A stretch of 64,000 nt of DNA, from the NCBI GenBank assembly GCA_023091665.1, contig JALJCQ010000004.1:1488001-1552000 (forward strand), written 5' to 3'. The DNA is from Pythium myriotylum. Lineage: Eukaryota > Oomycota > Peronosporomycetes > Pythiales > Pythiaceae. The notes below the pieces were generated by a model. It was not told where the DNA came from, searched no databases, and worked only from the letters and a program-made list of their open reading frames with translations. How positions within the stretch are numbered: the first letter of the stretch is position 1; every line of letters begins with the position of its first letter. The translations under genes were made by a program, and so were the position numbers. Below, in pieces: positions 44,089-54,767 of the stretch.

Positions 44089-44755
44089 CTAAGCTGCCAC
44101 AATATCCTCGACGTCTGCTACAAGTTGGCAACGCACACGTTTGTATAGACTTCGAGTCGACTTCACAACCTTGATGACTGTTCCATCACTTGGCAGACTA
44201 TCAATTGGTAGCGTTCGGTCGAATATTGTCACAGTCATCAGAAGCTCATTCACAGTCGATCGCATCTCTTTGTATTGCGACTTGAACTAGACAGATCGCG
44301 TTAGAGACAGGTAAGAGGTATATAATAGTTCAGAATTCACCAACCTCCGCCAATTCTTCAAGGCTCTCAGTGGGTTTAGCACTAGTCAGGTGTAGCCTTA
44401 CGACTGGAGTGGAGCCCTGGACGATATCCTCACTCATAAACAACAGCGTCCCTTGGACAATGACGTCGACATTCGGATTTTTCTCTTTTCTCTTTACTTC
44501 CTCAGAGACATACTGTCGAAACTCTACACAAGTGTTAGTACACTAGAGTGTGCAGTGCCTCAGTGCACAAAACTGACCTTCCGTGCTTGACAGAACAAAT
44601 GTCTCTCGCAGCAGTTTCTGCAGTTTTGCTTGCCGCATCGCTGCTTTCAGCTTCTTCAGCGGAGAATCCGTCACGCTGGGTAAGTGTTGATCCTTCCGAA
44701 CAGAGGGATCCTTGGGATCTTCCAAGCTTGAATGGCTCCGTTTCCCTGGGGCCAT
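44089..44755 (-). CDS. Spliced antisense gene at the Helitron 3' end, unknown function
   Basis: Three exons: 44755-44578, 44523-44345 and 44286-44089, with GT-AG introns of 54 and 58 bp. The first is phase 1 (GAA G|AG), the second phase 0; predicted 184 residues. The frame is open only when both introns are removed, and every exon has coding-like composition. The protein starts MAPGKRSHSSLEDPKD and has a helical segment SPLKKLKAAMRQAKLQKLLR. A mixed alpha/beta stretch follows (NVDVIVQGTLLFMSEDIVQG, VVRLHLTSAKP), then a helix FKSQYKEMRSTVNELL and a beta-rich end (TVIKVVKSTRSLYKRVRCQLVADV). No family recognised; a nucleic-acid binding helper is only a guess. It lies 130 bp from the terminus, convergent with RepHel (98 bp between stops). 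Confidence 0.72.
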
Positions 44756-44842
44756 CTTTCAAAGTAACTTGCGGTGATCGTGGCTAAAAGAGAAGTGAGA
44801 GAGCAGCAATGAAAATGTCGAAAGATCCGACGTAATTACCCA

Positions 44843-44888
44843 TTGACGGGGTGGACGACACCCCGTCAAAGCCTTTCGTAACAACTAG
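44843..44888 (+). other. Helitron 3' terminal hairpin and CTAG end
   Basis: TTGACGGGGTG (44843-44853) and CACCCCGTCAA (44859-44869) form a perfect 11-bp stem with a 5-nt loop. CTAG at 44885-44888 is 15 nt downstream. This is the termination signal layout for Helitron rolling-circle transposition. Confidence 0.7.
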
Positions 44889-46347
44889 ATGCTGCACGCA
44901 GTCGCGCACCACGGAACAGCCATTCGATAACCCTTCGATAATTTGAGTCACTTACTGACTTACTCGACACCTCACCAAGCCCGATATTAGTTTAGCTTTA
45001 TGAACTAGTCTAGTTTATGGTGAACATATTTCTTTGAAACTACGCACCCCCCGCTGCCAGGCGGGCGAGCAATAGTCATTCAGTACGACAACTGTCAGAC
45101 GAATGCTCAACACAATTGATAGTGTACTGTGTAAGTGTTCCAAAGAAATGACACGGGGAATGACACCGTATTCTCGGTTACGTTGTGGGTTACACTTGGA
45201 TGTAACCTGATCCTTTGAGTCGATCTGTGGATGACCACCATGTCTCCTGGGCACTCTCATCACCTCGAGGATCAGCGTAACAGAGGTTGTGTGACCGCAC
45301 ACTCCATAAATGATGCGATCCATTCCTCTAGCCTCGGCGGATCATCCTTTTCACCGCATTCCATAAGATGTTCCGACGGCAATACGCGGTCTTGTCATAG
45401 CCGCGTTCATGCGTACTGAACTACTTTGGCGGTTCCACTCCGCCACGACCAAACTCGCACTCTTGCCACAGCATGTCAAGATGGCTTGGACACTTGGAAA
45501 GCTTGACCAGGTGGCTCGAGTTTGTGGTGGCGGGTGGAACTAACGCCCGCGTAGTTACGCCCGCACGGGCTACGCTTCAAGGAGCTGTTTGTCAGCTCGA
45601 GCTTGTGATTCGCATCACTCAACAGATGTACATCTCACTTGCAATACCGGTGTTGATATCCTCTAGCCTACTGTTCATGTCGTTGATCTGGGCGTTCATG
45701 CACGCGAGCTCTCGCACCACAGCTTCTCAACTTGGTCCAGCAATATGCACCTTGCCCTGTCCAGCGTGGGCCAGCTCGTATCCGAGCTCAAGGCGTCGAA
45801 CCATGCCCCCTTCGCCCGCAACATTCAACGAAATGCAATCTACTAGAGTGTGGTATGGAGCTCCACCTGTTTGAGCGACGTCATGAAGCCGTCGTTCATG
45901 CAGGTGTTGAGAGCTATTGGCACCATCGTACCTGCGGTCGTCGCGACTCAAAGCAGAGACCAGCGCTATGAAGCCACCGAGAACCGCTGGTATCACTGGT
46001 GCAACGGACTGAAGGACCAAGGCTAGGGATGGGTTGCAACCATTCGCGTGATGGTCCAGCCGAATATGGATGCAGTCACAGCGTCCACCATGCGCTTTGT
46101 CGCTTTCGCCTCATGCGGTGTCGATCCCAACTGTTTGGCTCGGCAAACTGCGTGTCTGCGGTGTCATTTTCAGCGGATTTGTGACACCGTATGTGACACC
46201 AAAGTGGCAAGAATACCGTCTGTCACCGCATCGTATCCGCTGACATACGGTCCTCTCCAGCCAATCGGAGAGCCGGGTTACGTTGCATAAAGCGCTCATT
46301 GGCTGTCAGACTCGAAAATACAACCTCGGTGTCATTTTTGGGATAAT
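44889..46347. other. Degenerate region between the Helitron and chromovirus A
   Basis: No intact gene. On the minus strand 45610-46000 has coding-like pieces (GMVRRLELGYELAHAGQG, then after a stop ELACMNAQINDMNSRLEDIN) of no known family. The motif GTGTCATTTT or its complement recurs at about 45147, 46146 and 46330. The minus-strand stop of the helicase pseudogene lies at 46332-46334. Confidence 0.35.
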
Positions 46348-46352
46348 GTAGA
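46348..46352. repeat. GTAGA target-site duplication (left) of chromovirus A
   Basis: GTAGA at 46348-46352 equals 52809-52813, directly next to the element termini TGTAGCGG and CCGCTACA. Confidence 0.85.
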
Positions 46353-46667
46353 TGTAGCGGGGTACACAAGTTATACTTGCAGTTATATAGGTAGTGTGGT
46401 TACATAATTAGGGTGGTCCACTTAGGGGAAAGTCACTACTTAGGGTTACCCTAAGTAGTAACTCAGGTTTATCAGATTTCAGTAGGTAATATCCCCGGTT
46501 TATTTACCAGGGATATAGGGCTCTAGGGTTAATCCTCAGAGAGGATTAATATATGGCAGTTCGCCTTTTGCCAAGTCTTTGGCGCTCGTCGACAGGGGTC
46601 GACTCGGAGCGGCTGCTCTCGCTTCCTCCAAGCGAAGTGCTGTATAGTGGTCACGCGGACCGCTACA
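46353..46667 (+). repeat. Chromovirus A 5' LTR with serial hairpins
   Basis: 315 bp, TG...CA. Hairpins: 46435-46446/46448-46459 (12 bp), 46489-46495/46510-46516 (7 bp plus inner stem), 46529-46537/46541-46549 (9 bp), 46570-46574/46579-46583 (5 bp) and GTCGAC pairs at 46588-46593/46598-46603. The following CTTGGTAGCACTTG is the probable primer-binding site. Confidence 0.8.
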
Positions 46668-46706
46668 CTTGGTAGCACTTGTCGTCAATCCGACACCGAC
46701 ATCGCC

Positions 46707-47842
46707 ATGTCGGAAGCTTCAGACTTCGCGATGGCGTCAAGCCATCCGACGCTGTCGCGTCAAGACCATCAGTATCTGGATGACGCCCAGTGGGCCTATC
46801 TCCAGAAGATGGAGGCCATCAATGGCCGAGCAAGCATCAACGAGCTGCTTCAACGCGGCTCTGGCGAAGTCCTCGCTCACATCGCGCGATTCCGCGACTA
46901 TGAGATTGCTCTGGAGCAACACGTGCTCGACGTTGTTACGTCTCGCGTCGCCGCAGCTCAAGCGACTCAGGCTGCGACGGTGGCTCCCACCATCAGCTAT
47001 GTGCCCTCTCCGGCACCCCCGGAAGGTCCGAAGCCCGTTCGAGGCACGGTCTCCCAGTACTCTGGGGCTGAAGGCGAGAACCTCGTCTTTTGGCAGCGCG
47101 AGGTCGAGCTCGCAATGGCGGCAGGTCGTATCCGCGACGAACGTCAGAAGGTGACCTTCGCGATATCCAACATGAAGGATCGCGCCAAGGCCTGGGCCTT
47201 GACTTGTGAGACTTCACAGCCCGGATTTTCCCGCGATTGGCCATCACTCGCCGATGCCATGAAGCTGATGTTTCAGCCGCCGAACGTGGCGCACCGCCAG
47301 CGCGCGGCATTCCTTGCCTGTCGCCAAGGCAATCGCGACCTGCGCTCCTTTGTGCAGGAGATGCGAAACTCCGTGCCAACATGGCCGCGAATACTCTCGC
47401 CGAGGACGTGATGCTCACGACCTTCATGGAAGGGATGAATCCCGGCCCCGAAAAGGCCGCGGTTTTCCGCGAAGAACCGGCGTTCTTGGAAGACGCGTTC
47501 GTCGTCGCGCTGCGAGAAGACTACGTCCAGCGTCTCGCACGGGGTCTACCCGCGAATCCGGCAGCACCGTCTCCGGTTCCTCCGGTCCAACCTCCGGCTT
47601 CGGAGCCGATGGATCTGAGTGTAATTGACCTCTGCGGAGTCGATCTGAGCACGTTCGACTTGAGTGCGATCGACGTGAAGGCACTTCACATCAAGTGTTT
47701 CACTTGTGGGAAGTTTGGTCACTTCCAGCGCGATTGCCCGCGCAATAGGGGCAGTGCACGCGCCCGTCGTGGAAGACCACGTCGCTCGGTAGGCCGAGGC
47801 GGACCCGCCTCCGCGTCTCAGGGAAACGAAAATTCCCAGTAG
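46707..47842 (+). pseudogene. gag: Chromovirus A Gag, one frameshift
   Basis: Starts at ATG 46707 (MSEASDFAMASSHPTLSRQD). A capsid-like domain (VFWQREVELAMAAGRIRDER through HRQRAAFLACRQGNRDL) runs to about 47370. There one base is missing after GAGATGCGAAA, so the frame moves to LRANMAANTLAEDV and continues to a CCHC knuckle (CFTCGKFGHFQRDC) and a basic tail (ARARRGRPRRSVGRG) before TAG 47840. A further copy of this C-terminal part lies at 62139-62580 on the minus strand. Confidence 0.8.
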
Positions 47843-47991
47843 ACGCGGGGCAGTCTGCTGGGGCGATCACCCCTCGCTCCGCGAGGTCGAACACGACATC
47901 ATCGCGGGGCGGGCCGCCCCCTAGAGAAGATCTCTTCTCGGCAGCTGACAAACAACGTGTCAGTGGCGAACTCATCGTCGTCACTGCTCAA

Positions 47992-50900
47992 GTGAAAGGA
48001 TTTTCACGTTCCTTTAAGGTCTTAATAGACTCTGGTGCGACGCGCAATTACGGTCGCAAGCAAAGTATTGCTGAAAATCCTTCTCTGTTTGCTCAAGCCT
48101 GTGAGCGAGATCTCGGAAGAGCCTCTGTGCGTCTTGCGACGGGAATCGTCGCAGAGACGAGGAAGATCGAGGTCGATCTACGCCTTGCTTTTGTCGATTT
48201 CGACTCAGTCGAGCGCTTTACAGTGCTCGACATGGATGAGAGGTTTGGTCTCATCCTCGGAATGCCGTGGCTCGAGCGCCACGAGCCGTGGATCGACTGG
48301 AGGACCAAGTCGATTGGGAGCACGTCTCCCGGCAGGAACGGAGTTCAGGAGCGTCATGAACCCTCCTTCGTCCGCCGGCTGACGAGCCCCATCAAGGATG
48401 ATGAAAGTGCCTACTTCATTGGCGTAGTGAACGCCATGGACACCTCGGGTGTTCCGGAGACGGTCGTGCCGTCTGCCGTGGAGTACGGCGTAGAAGAGGG
48501 CGTCGAGTCGTCTCCGCCCCCTTCGAGTACCAGCATGGAAGATGCTTCGGGGATGTGTCCCTCTGTCGCGTGCCCGCGTGCGGTTGAGCCGTCTTCACGC
48601 CCTTCGGAAACGTCCGAGCCCATGGCTGAGCAGCTCCCGCTCTCGAGCGCATCGTATGATGTACACATCGTTGATGTGATGACGGGGTCGTCGATCGATC
48701 CGTCTACGGTCGATATGGCACCATTGCCAGAGTTCTCCGAGCTTACTAGCTTGGAGGAACTTCCTATGGACGATTTCGTCCGCGAGCTCAAGGCTGGTGA
48801 GATCGCTGAGGTCGTGATCCTCCGATCTGAGCGAGACCTCGCGCAACTCAACACCTCGACGGTGATTGACGAGGATGTCCTCGTTGAGTTTCGTCAGAAA
48901 TTTGACGCTCGCCGTGGTTCGGCCATTCTCAAGAACCCGAAGGATCGGTTCTACCCGCTGGTCAAGCGGTTTGCGGAGACTTGCCTCAGCAAGAACCCGC
49001 CGGCGGGGCTGCCCCCTGATCGTGGCGTTCGCCACGAGATCAAGCTCAAGCCTGGCTCGAGCTATGCGACCGTTCGCCAGTGGGCTCTGCCGGCCGAACA
49101 ATCGGACTTCATTCTTTGCTAAGAAAGCCAAGGCTGGCCTGGTGCGCGAGAGCGTCTCGCCGTACAGCGCTCCAACGTTCTGTGTGCGCAAGCCAAATGG
49201 CAAGTGGAGGATCGTCCACGCGTACAACAAGTTGAACGTGCAGACGATTCCTGCGTCCACTCCGATCCCTCGGAAGGATGTGATCATCCACCGGATGTCC
49301 GGTGCAAAGAAGTTCAGTTCTCTCGACTTGGTCGACGGTTATGACCAAGTGCTCATGGAGCGTGGGGATATCCCCAAGACGGCCGTCAGTACGCCGAGCG
49401 GTATGCTCTGGAAGTGGCTAGAGATGGCACAGGGGCTGTCGAACGCCCCAGCGACGTTCAATCGCTTGGTGACCCATCTGTTCCGTCCCCTGCGAGCATT
49501 CGCACAGACGTACTTCGACGATATCTACGTCCATACGAAGCCGGAGCCCGGTCGTGATCTGGATGCGCTCCATGAGGATCACCTCCGCCAAGTGCTCGAA
49601 TGCCTCGAGGAGCATAAGCTTTATGCCAACTTGGATAAGTGCATCTTCGGAGCCGAAGAGATCCCAGTGCTTGGGTGCTTCGTCGGAGTTGATGGTGTTC
49701 GGGCGGATCCCGAGAAGGTGAAGCAATCGCCGAGTGGCCATCGCCACGGTCCGTGAAGGACCTACGCAAGTGGTTGGGTCTCGCCAACTACTTGCACAGG
49801 TTCACGAAGAACTACGCCGAAATGGCTCGGCCGCTGACTCAGCTGCTCAAGAACGACGTTGAGTGGTCGTGGTCTCACGACACGGAAGCTGCCTTCCAGA
49901 AGATCAAGGAGAGTCTCCTCCAAGCGCCGATCCTGGCGTTGCCGGATGACTCCGCTCCGTATAGCGTCGTCTGCGACGCCTCCGATTATGCGATCGGCTG
50001 TGCACTGCTGCAGAAGGACCAAGAGGGTCATGAGAGAGTCGTCTCTTACCAGTCTCGGCAGCTCCAAGCGGCCGAGAAGAACTACCCAGTTCACGACAAG
50101 GAATTGTTGGCGATGAAGTGCGCCCTGGTGAAATTCCGCGTTCACCTTCTCGGCGTGTCGCCGTTCGTGGTCTATACGGACCATGCGTCTCTACGCACAG
50201 CGACACAGTCTCCACACTTGTCGCCGCGAATGGCTCCCTGGTTGTCATTCTTTTCAGAATACAACTTCCCAGTTGAGTACAAGCCGGGTCGGCTTAACGT
50301 GCTCGCTGATACACTCTCTCGGCGTCCCGACTACGAGATGAATCATCTCACATCAGTGATGTCTGATGTCTACGAACTGATTCGTGATGCCTATGAGGGC
50401 GATGCACAGTGTGCAGCGATCATTCGCGCGCTTCAGGACCCGCACGCTACGAAGTCCCTTGCTCCCCGCGTTCGGGCTCGAGTACATCGTTACTCTTTCC
50501 GCGACGGCCTCCTGAGGTATCAGACGTCGCCTGGCGAAGAAGATCGCATCGTAGTACCCTCAGATGAGGATTTACGGTATGTGATCGCTCACGGCGTTCA
50601 CGACGCTCCCGGAGCTGGCCATCTCGGCCGTGAGAAAACGTATTCGCTTCTTAGCCCAAGGTTTTGGTGGCCCAAGATGTACAAGTGGGTATCGCGGTAT
50701 GTCCGCACATGTGACGTGTGTCAGCGAGTGAAGCCAAATGCACACTCCCAGGCGCCGCTCCAAAGCTTGCCTGTCCCCAGCGACTGCTGGCGCTCTGTGA
50801 GCATGGACTTCTTCTTCGGCATGCCGAGAACGTCCAGAGGGCACAACGGTGTGCTGGTCTTTGTTGACCGTCTCAGCAAGATGGTCCGGTCCCTCTTGCC

Positions 50901-52310
50901 CCGGTGTCTGACACCTGCACAGGTCTCGACTGTGCACGACTGTTCGTTGACGTCGTATTCCGTCATCACGGGTTACCCGATTCGATCGTCTCCGATCGGG
51001 ATCCCAGGTTCACGAGTGATTTTTGGGAAGGACTCTTCCAAATCCTGGGATCCAGGCTCGACATGTCGACCGCGGATCATCCGGAGACCGACGGTCAGAC
51101 CGAGCGCGCCAATCGCGTTGTCGAGGATATCCTCCGCTCATATTGCGCGAGCGATCCGCTCTCGTGGTGCAATCACCTCCCCATGGTGGAGTTCGCCATG
51201 AACAATTCTGTTCATGCCTCGACAGGCTTGTCTCCATTTTATGTGAATGGTCTCCGCCATCCGGCGCTCCCCCTTTGCCTCATGGGTGAGTTCGAGGCTG
51301 GCTCAAGTGGAGCTCGGCAACTCCTTGCTGCCCAACTCAATGGGATACCCAAAATCGCGGAACGCCGCAAGTTGGATGACTTCCTGACGACACGTGTTAA
51401 CGTTGTCTCACGCGTACGAGACGCCATGGCTGCTGCCCAAGATCTGCAAAAAGAACAGGCAGACAAGCGAGGTCGCAAGAACACAATGGTGTTTAAAGAA
51501 GGGGACTTTGTATTAGTCAATACGAAGAACTTTTCTCAGAACGCGGTCTCGCGTCTCGACAGCACGAAGCTGTTACCGAGGTTCATCGGTCCCTTCAAAG
51601 TGGTGAAGAGTAGTGGCAACTCCTATCGTCTGGATCTGCCAAGCTGGATCCAGACGCATCCGACGTTTTACGTGGGCTTACTTAAGCCGTACCTTCGTCC
51701 CGTGGAGACGGAGGAGGAGTCGGGTGAGGTCCCGAGCGGCGACTTCCCGGATGGCTTGCCGCCGACCACGAGCGTACCGACGTAGGCGATCGAGATCGCG
51801 AACGAGGACGCCGCCCCTGCTGGAAGCCAAGCTGTTGGCGGAGGTCGAAACACTCCCGCTCGAGATGCTCGATGCGACGATGAAGCGTTCACAGGGCCTC
51901 CTCCTGTCTTGCGACGATCGGCGCGAGTCGCTGCAGCTCGTCGAAGTTCGACCGGATCCACCGATCCGCCTCCCTCGACCTATCGTCGAGATCGACCAAG
52001 TCGCGTCGGAGCTGATAGAGGGCGTCAGCAGCGGGATATAAACCCGCAGGGGCTGCGTAGCCATACCAAGCGGAAGGCGCGGCGACCGATCTGCGAGCCG
52101 CTTCCGGTGATCGACCGTACTGGGACTCCCCACTTCCACGTTGAGTCGCTTGGTCGCGTGCGTACGCGTCGCGGGAATCGCGAGATCTTGGTGAAGTGGC
52201 TGGGATATCCCAAGTCCCAGAGTTCGTGGGTTGAGGAGCAGGTGCTTCGCGAGGACTGCCTCGACTTGCTCCGCGAGCACGAGCGGAACCACCCCGAGTG
52301 GTTCCAATAG
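47992..52310 (+). pseudogene. pol: Chromovirus A Pol: protease to chromodomain, multiply broken
   Basis: Aspartic protease with LIDSGATRNYG (48010-48045), a long acidic spacer and the RT entry RQWALPAEQSDF. Frameshift near 49115, then RT with YFDDIYVHT. Frameshift near 49735, then RNase H (CDASDYAIG, YTDHASL) and the integrase zinc finger (CDVCQRV). Frameshift near 50895, then the rest of the DDE integrase (IVSDRDPRFTSDFW, ETDGQTERANR). In-frame TAG at 51783-51785, then a C-terminal chromodomain (REILVKWLGYPKSQSSWVEEQV) to 52310. Every catalytic motif is still readable, so decay is recent to moderate. Confidence 0.85.
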
Positions 52311-52689
52311 CGGCATCTGCCGTGCGGTGAGAAGAGTCTCGAGAAGGTTGACCTTGAGCAGTCCCCACAGGGTGGGTCAGAAGCGCAGCTTCAATGTCAG
52401 CAGTGACTCTGTTGTCGACGTACAACTTGGCGAAACGAATTCGCATATCACGGAGCTTCTTCACTTCCCCGACGTACGTCGGGCTGCGCATCCGCGCCAC
52501 GTCGACACGCTTGGTGAGCTCGACCCACCTCCAGAACTGAGTGTTGAACTCGGCCGGGCTCGACGATAATCGGCACGCCGAAGATCGACCCACGCTGGTG
52601 GTAGCGCCACTGGTTGAATGTCGCTCGCGACATGTGTCGCTCGGCGAGGGCTTCGCCAATCGTACAGGGAGCACCCAGGCCGAAGTCAT
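51889..52689 (-). CDS. Possible antisense ORF at the 3' end of chromovirus A
   Basis: 266-codon open frame opposite the chromodomain and the 3' non-coding region. It includes RWVELTKRVDVARMRSPTYV and FAKLYVDNRVTADIEAALLT, and ends LVDLDDRSREADRWIRSNFD with ALYQLRRD before it. The first part is conserved in the inverted copy B (58035-58230), where differences fall mainly on codon positions 1 and 3 (about 11 and 12, against 4 at position 2). This hints at selection on the antisense protein, but CpG decay can bias such counts. No family recognised. Confidence 0.3.
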   Translation of the reverse strand: MTSAWVLPVRLAKPSPSDTCRERHSTSGATTSVGRSSACRLSSSPAEFNTQFWRWVELTKRVDVARMRSPTYVGEVKKLRDMRIRFAKLYVDNRVTADIEAALLTHPVGTAQGQPSRDSSHRTADAAIGTTRGGSARARGASRGSPREAPAPQPTNSGTWDIPATSPRSRDSRDAYARDQATQRGSGESQYGRSPEAARRSVAAPSAWYGYAAPAGLYPAADALYQLRRDLVDLDDRSREADRWIRSNFDELQRLAPIVARQEEAL

Positions 52690-52770
52690 AGGTGCTCACC
52701 CTATCGGCGACGCGGACGGGTGAGTCCTGGCGAGTCGCAGGCGCTGGGCGCCGTCGATCTGGGCTGTCGA

Positions 52771-52808
52771 AAGCGAAGTGCTGTGTAGTGGTCACGCGGA
52801 CCGCTACA
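52771..52808 (+). repeat. 38-bp stub of the chromovirus A 3' LTR
   Basis: AAGCGAAGTGCTG...GACCGCTACA matches 46630-46667 with a single A/G difference. The remaining about 277 bp of the LTR are missing, yet the terminus and target duplication are intact. Confidence 0.8.
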
Positions 52809-54767
52809 GTAGATGACTGGTACGTAGCGGGTAAGGGAATATATCGTATGTGTGCCGCGGCTCGAACTCGTGATAACGCAACGTACAAGTGCTCGAAACC
52901 CCAAGCTGCTGAGTTTTCGGAGACGGTGAGGTGTAGGATTACACGATCGAACGTCGCCCCTTGTGCTTTCCACACTGCCATTGCCATCGCGAGATCCACG
53001 GCATGTTGTTGATAGTACAATTTGCTTGTGCGACCACCTGGTGAGGTAACTTTGACGTAGAAATCTCCACTCTTTGACTTCACCACCCCCATTGGTACAA
53101 CAACACTGCCATGCATATCCAGGTTCTCGGTCGTTGGCCAGGATGTTGACTTCACGGGTTCCTTGTGTCGATCAAGAAGGGACACGTTGATGAATTCTGG
53201 TGGAAATGGCAGGTCGACGATGTCGCGTTTCTCCTTAAGTGCAACCGCAACAAGCTTCAGCACATGGTCTGTCTTTGCGGCTTCGTCCCAAGCAAGTGAA
53301 TGATACCTACATTGCGTTCCGTTTGCGAGTCCACGTGCAACGTTACCGTTTGCGTTGTCGAGATCTGTCCCAGTGCACCGGCGAAAAAGTATCTGAACAA
53401 GTTCGGACGGTGGTCTTCGTTGTACAACGATGTCTTGTCACTCGATAACCGATTTTCTGCCTCTCTATGGACAGGCTTTTTCCACCGGAATAGAACGAGA
53501 TCTTTCTGCCGGGCGATGGTCTTGGCCATGTATACGTTCATTGCAGCTCGATCAAAGTTGCTTGTAACGAGAATAATTGAGGAATACAACCAGTGTTCGT
53601 CCGAGAGAATGTCGTGTGTAGTCAGTGGTGTCGTGAGCGCACGCACCAAGCCACTTGTTACGGGGGTGAAAGCGTTCTTTGTTTCTTGATTCCATCTATC
53701 GGATGAGTAACTGGGTGGTAGCGCCCGCATTTTGGAAAGCAAGTGCTGCTGTACCTCGCAGCCTCGAGCGCGTTGTTGACCAGTGAGAAATATTACCTTG
53801 AACTGTGCCATGAGGGATTGTGCCTGCACGAGTGCTGACTTTTTTGGACTCTCATACATCACTTTGCTCAAAGGGGTTTGCAGTACTACCGGCAACTGAG
53901 AAAAATCCCCAACCTGCAGCACCACGTCAGGCACGCACAAAAATCAGCAAGCTCACAGTACACTCACGAGCAGGATCGATATCCCTCCAAAGCACCCGCT
54001 ACCTCCGTACAGTTCGCCAAGTCTCTTGTTCATCGATACGATCATTTCGGCAGAGAACATTGACACCTCGTCGACAACGACAAGGGCAACTCTAGGGGGA
54101 AACAACAACCGGAGTTGCTTAAACGCAGCCGGAGACAAATCTTCGTTCTTTCCCCACACCTTGAATGCAGAGTGAATGTTTGCCCTCCATTCAACCGGCA
54201 AGCACCAGCACCAGTTAGGCAAGTGGAGACAACAGCATAGCCGCTCTTTTGAATCTCTTCACATATGCGTCTAAAAACAAACGATTTGCCTGAAGCTGCA
54301 GCACCATGGATGAGGGTCAACGTTTGCTTTTGTCCAGTGTTGTCATCGAAACGTGATACGACGCAGTTAACAGCCTGGGCTTGATCAGGGGACAATCCTG
54401 ACAGATTCATTCCAGGACGCTCGACTTCGTCTCTTCTTCCTTTAGTACACGTTACGCTTGGCAAATCTTCCGGGACGACTACACGTCGTAAGCGGATAGC
54501 AAGGTCGTTCAGGGAGCCTGAACAGTGGATATGTCTGGTGTCGTAGATTCCAAGATCAACCGTGGAGGATTGAGTCGTCTCGTGGCGCACTGGATTGTCG
54601 GACAACGATACCATTGTTGTTTTCGCTGCCTCAATGTCGAGTCGTCTTTTCGAGTCGCTATGCACAACAGCGTTCAATAAATCTGCCATGTCTTCGTCAT
54701 CGTGAGAGATACCTTGCATTTTAGCATCTTCACAACGCTGTCGATTGCGTGAGATGTGTGGCTCCAC
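52809..54767 (-). pseudogene. PIF1-like helicase pseudogene interrupted by chromovirus A
   Basis: Minus strand from 54767. It starts MEPHISRNRQRCEDAKMQ, then Walker A LIHGAAASGKS and a one-base frameshift near 54185 (IHSAFKVWGKN continues). Walker B is VALVVVDEVSMFSAEM. A 54-bp GT-AG intron (53967-53914) joins ISILL to VGDFSQLPVV. Another frameshift lies near 53300. The C-terminal UvrD/PIF1 part is AVWKAQGATFDRVILH...FEHLYVALSRVRAA. The final codons beyond 52809 are displaced to 46352-46332 by the chromovirus insertion (ATYQSST then LSQK and stop). It probably derives from a second, older Helitron or a related helicase-bearing element; no Rep domain is present in the window. Confidence 0.75.

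Larger units (their letters stand above)
36001..44888 (+). mobile_element. Autonomous-type Helitron with three genes; left border uncertain
   Basis: It contains a Rep (HUH and Y2) plus PIF1-type helicase frame, a cysteine-protease gene on the same strand and a spliced antisense gene. The right end has a perfect 11-bp hairpin (44843-44869) 15 nt before CTAG (44885-44888), the layout of Helitron 3' ends (hairpin then CTRR). The base after CTAG is A rather than the usual T. The left end is not defined; 36001 is only a working limit. Confidence 0.75.
46353..52808 (+). mobile_element. Ty3/gypsy chromovirus A, decayed, with truncated 3' LTR
   Basis: 6456 bp from TGTAGCGG to CCGCTACA (perfect 8-bp terminal inverted repeats) with the GTAGA duplication. 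Order: 315-bp 5' LTR, gag, protease, RT-RNase H, integrase, chromodomain, a 460-bp 3' region and then only the last 38 bp of the 3' LTR. At least four frameshifts and one in-frame stop are present. It was inserted in the 3' end of the minus-strand helicase pseudogene. Confidence 0.9.

Noticed and set aside
45140..46343. Possible DNA transposon with about 16-bp inverted ends containing AATGACAC
   Set aside because: Ends match only approximately, the motif occurs several times inside, and no target duplication is visible at the borders.
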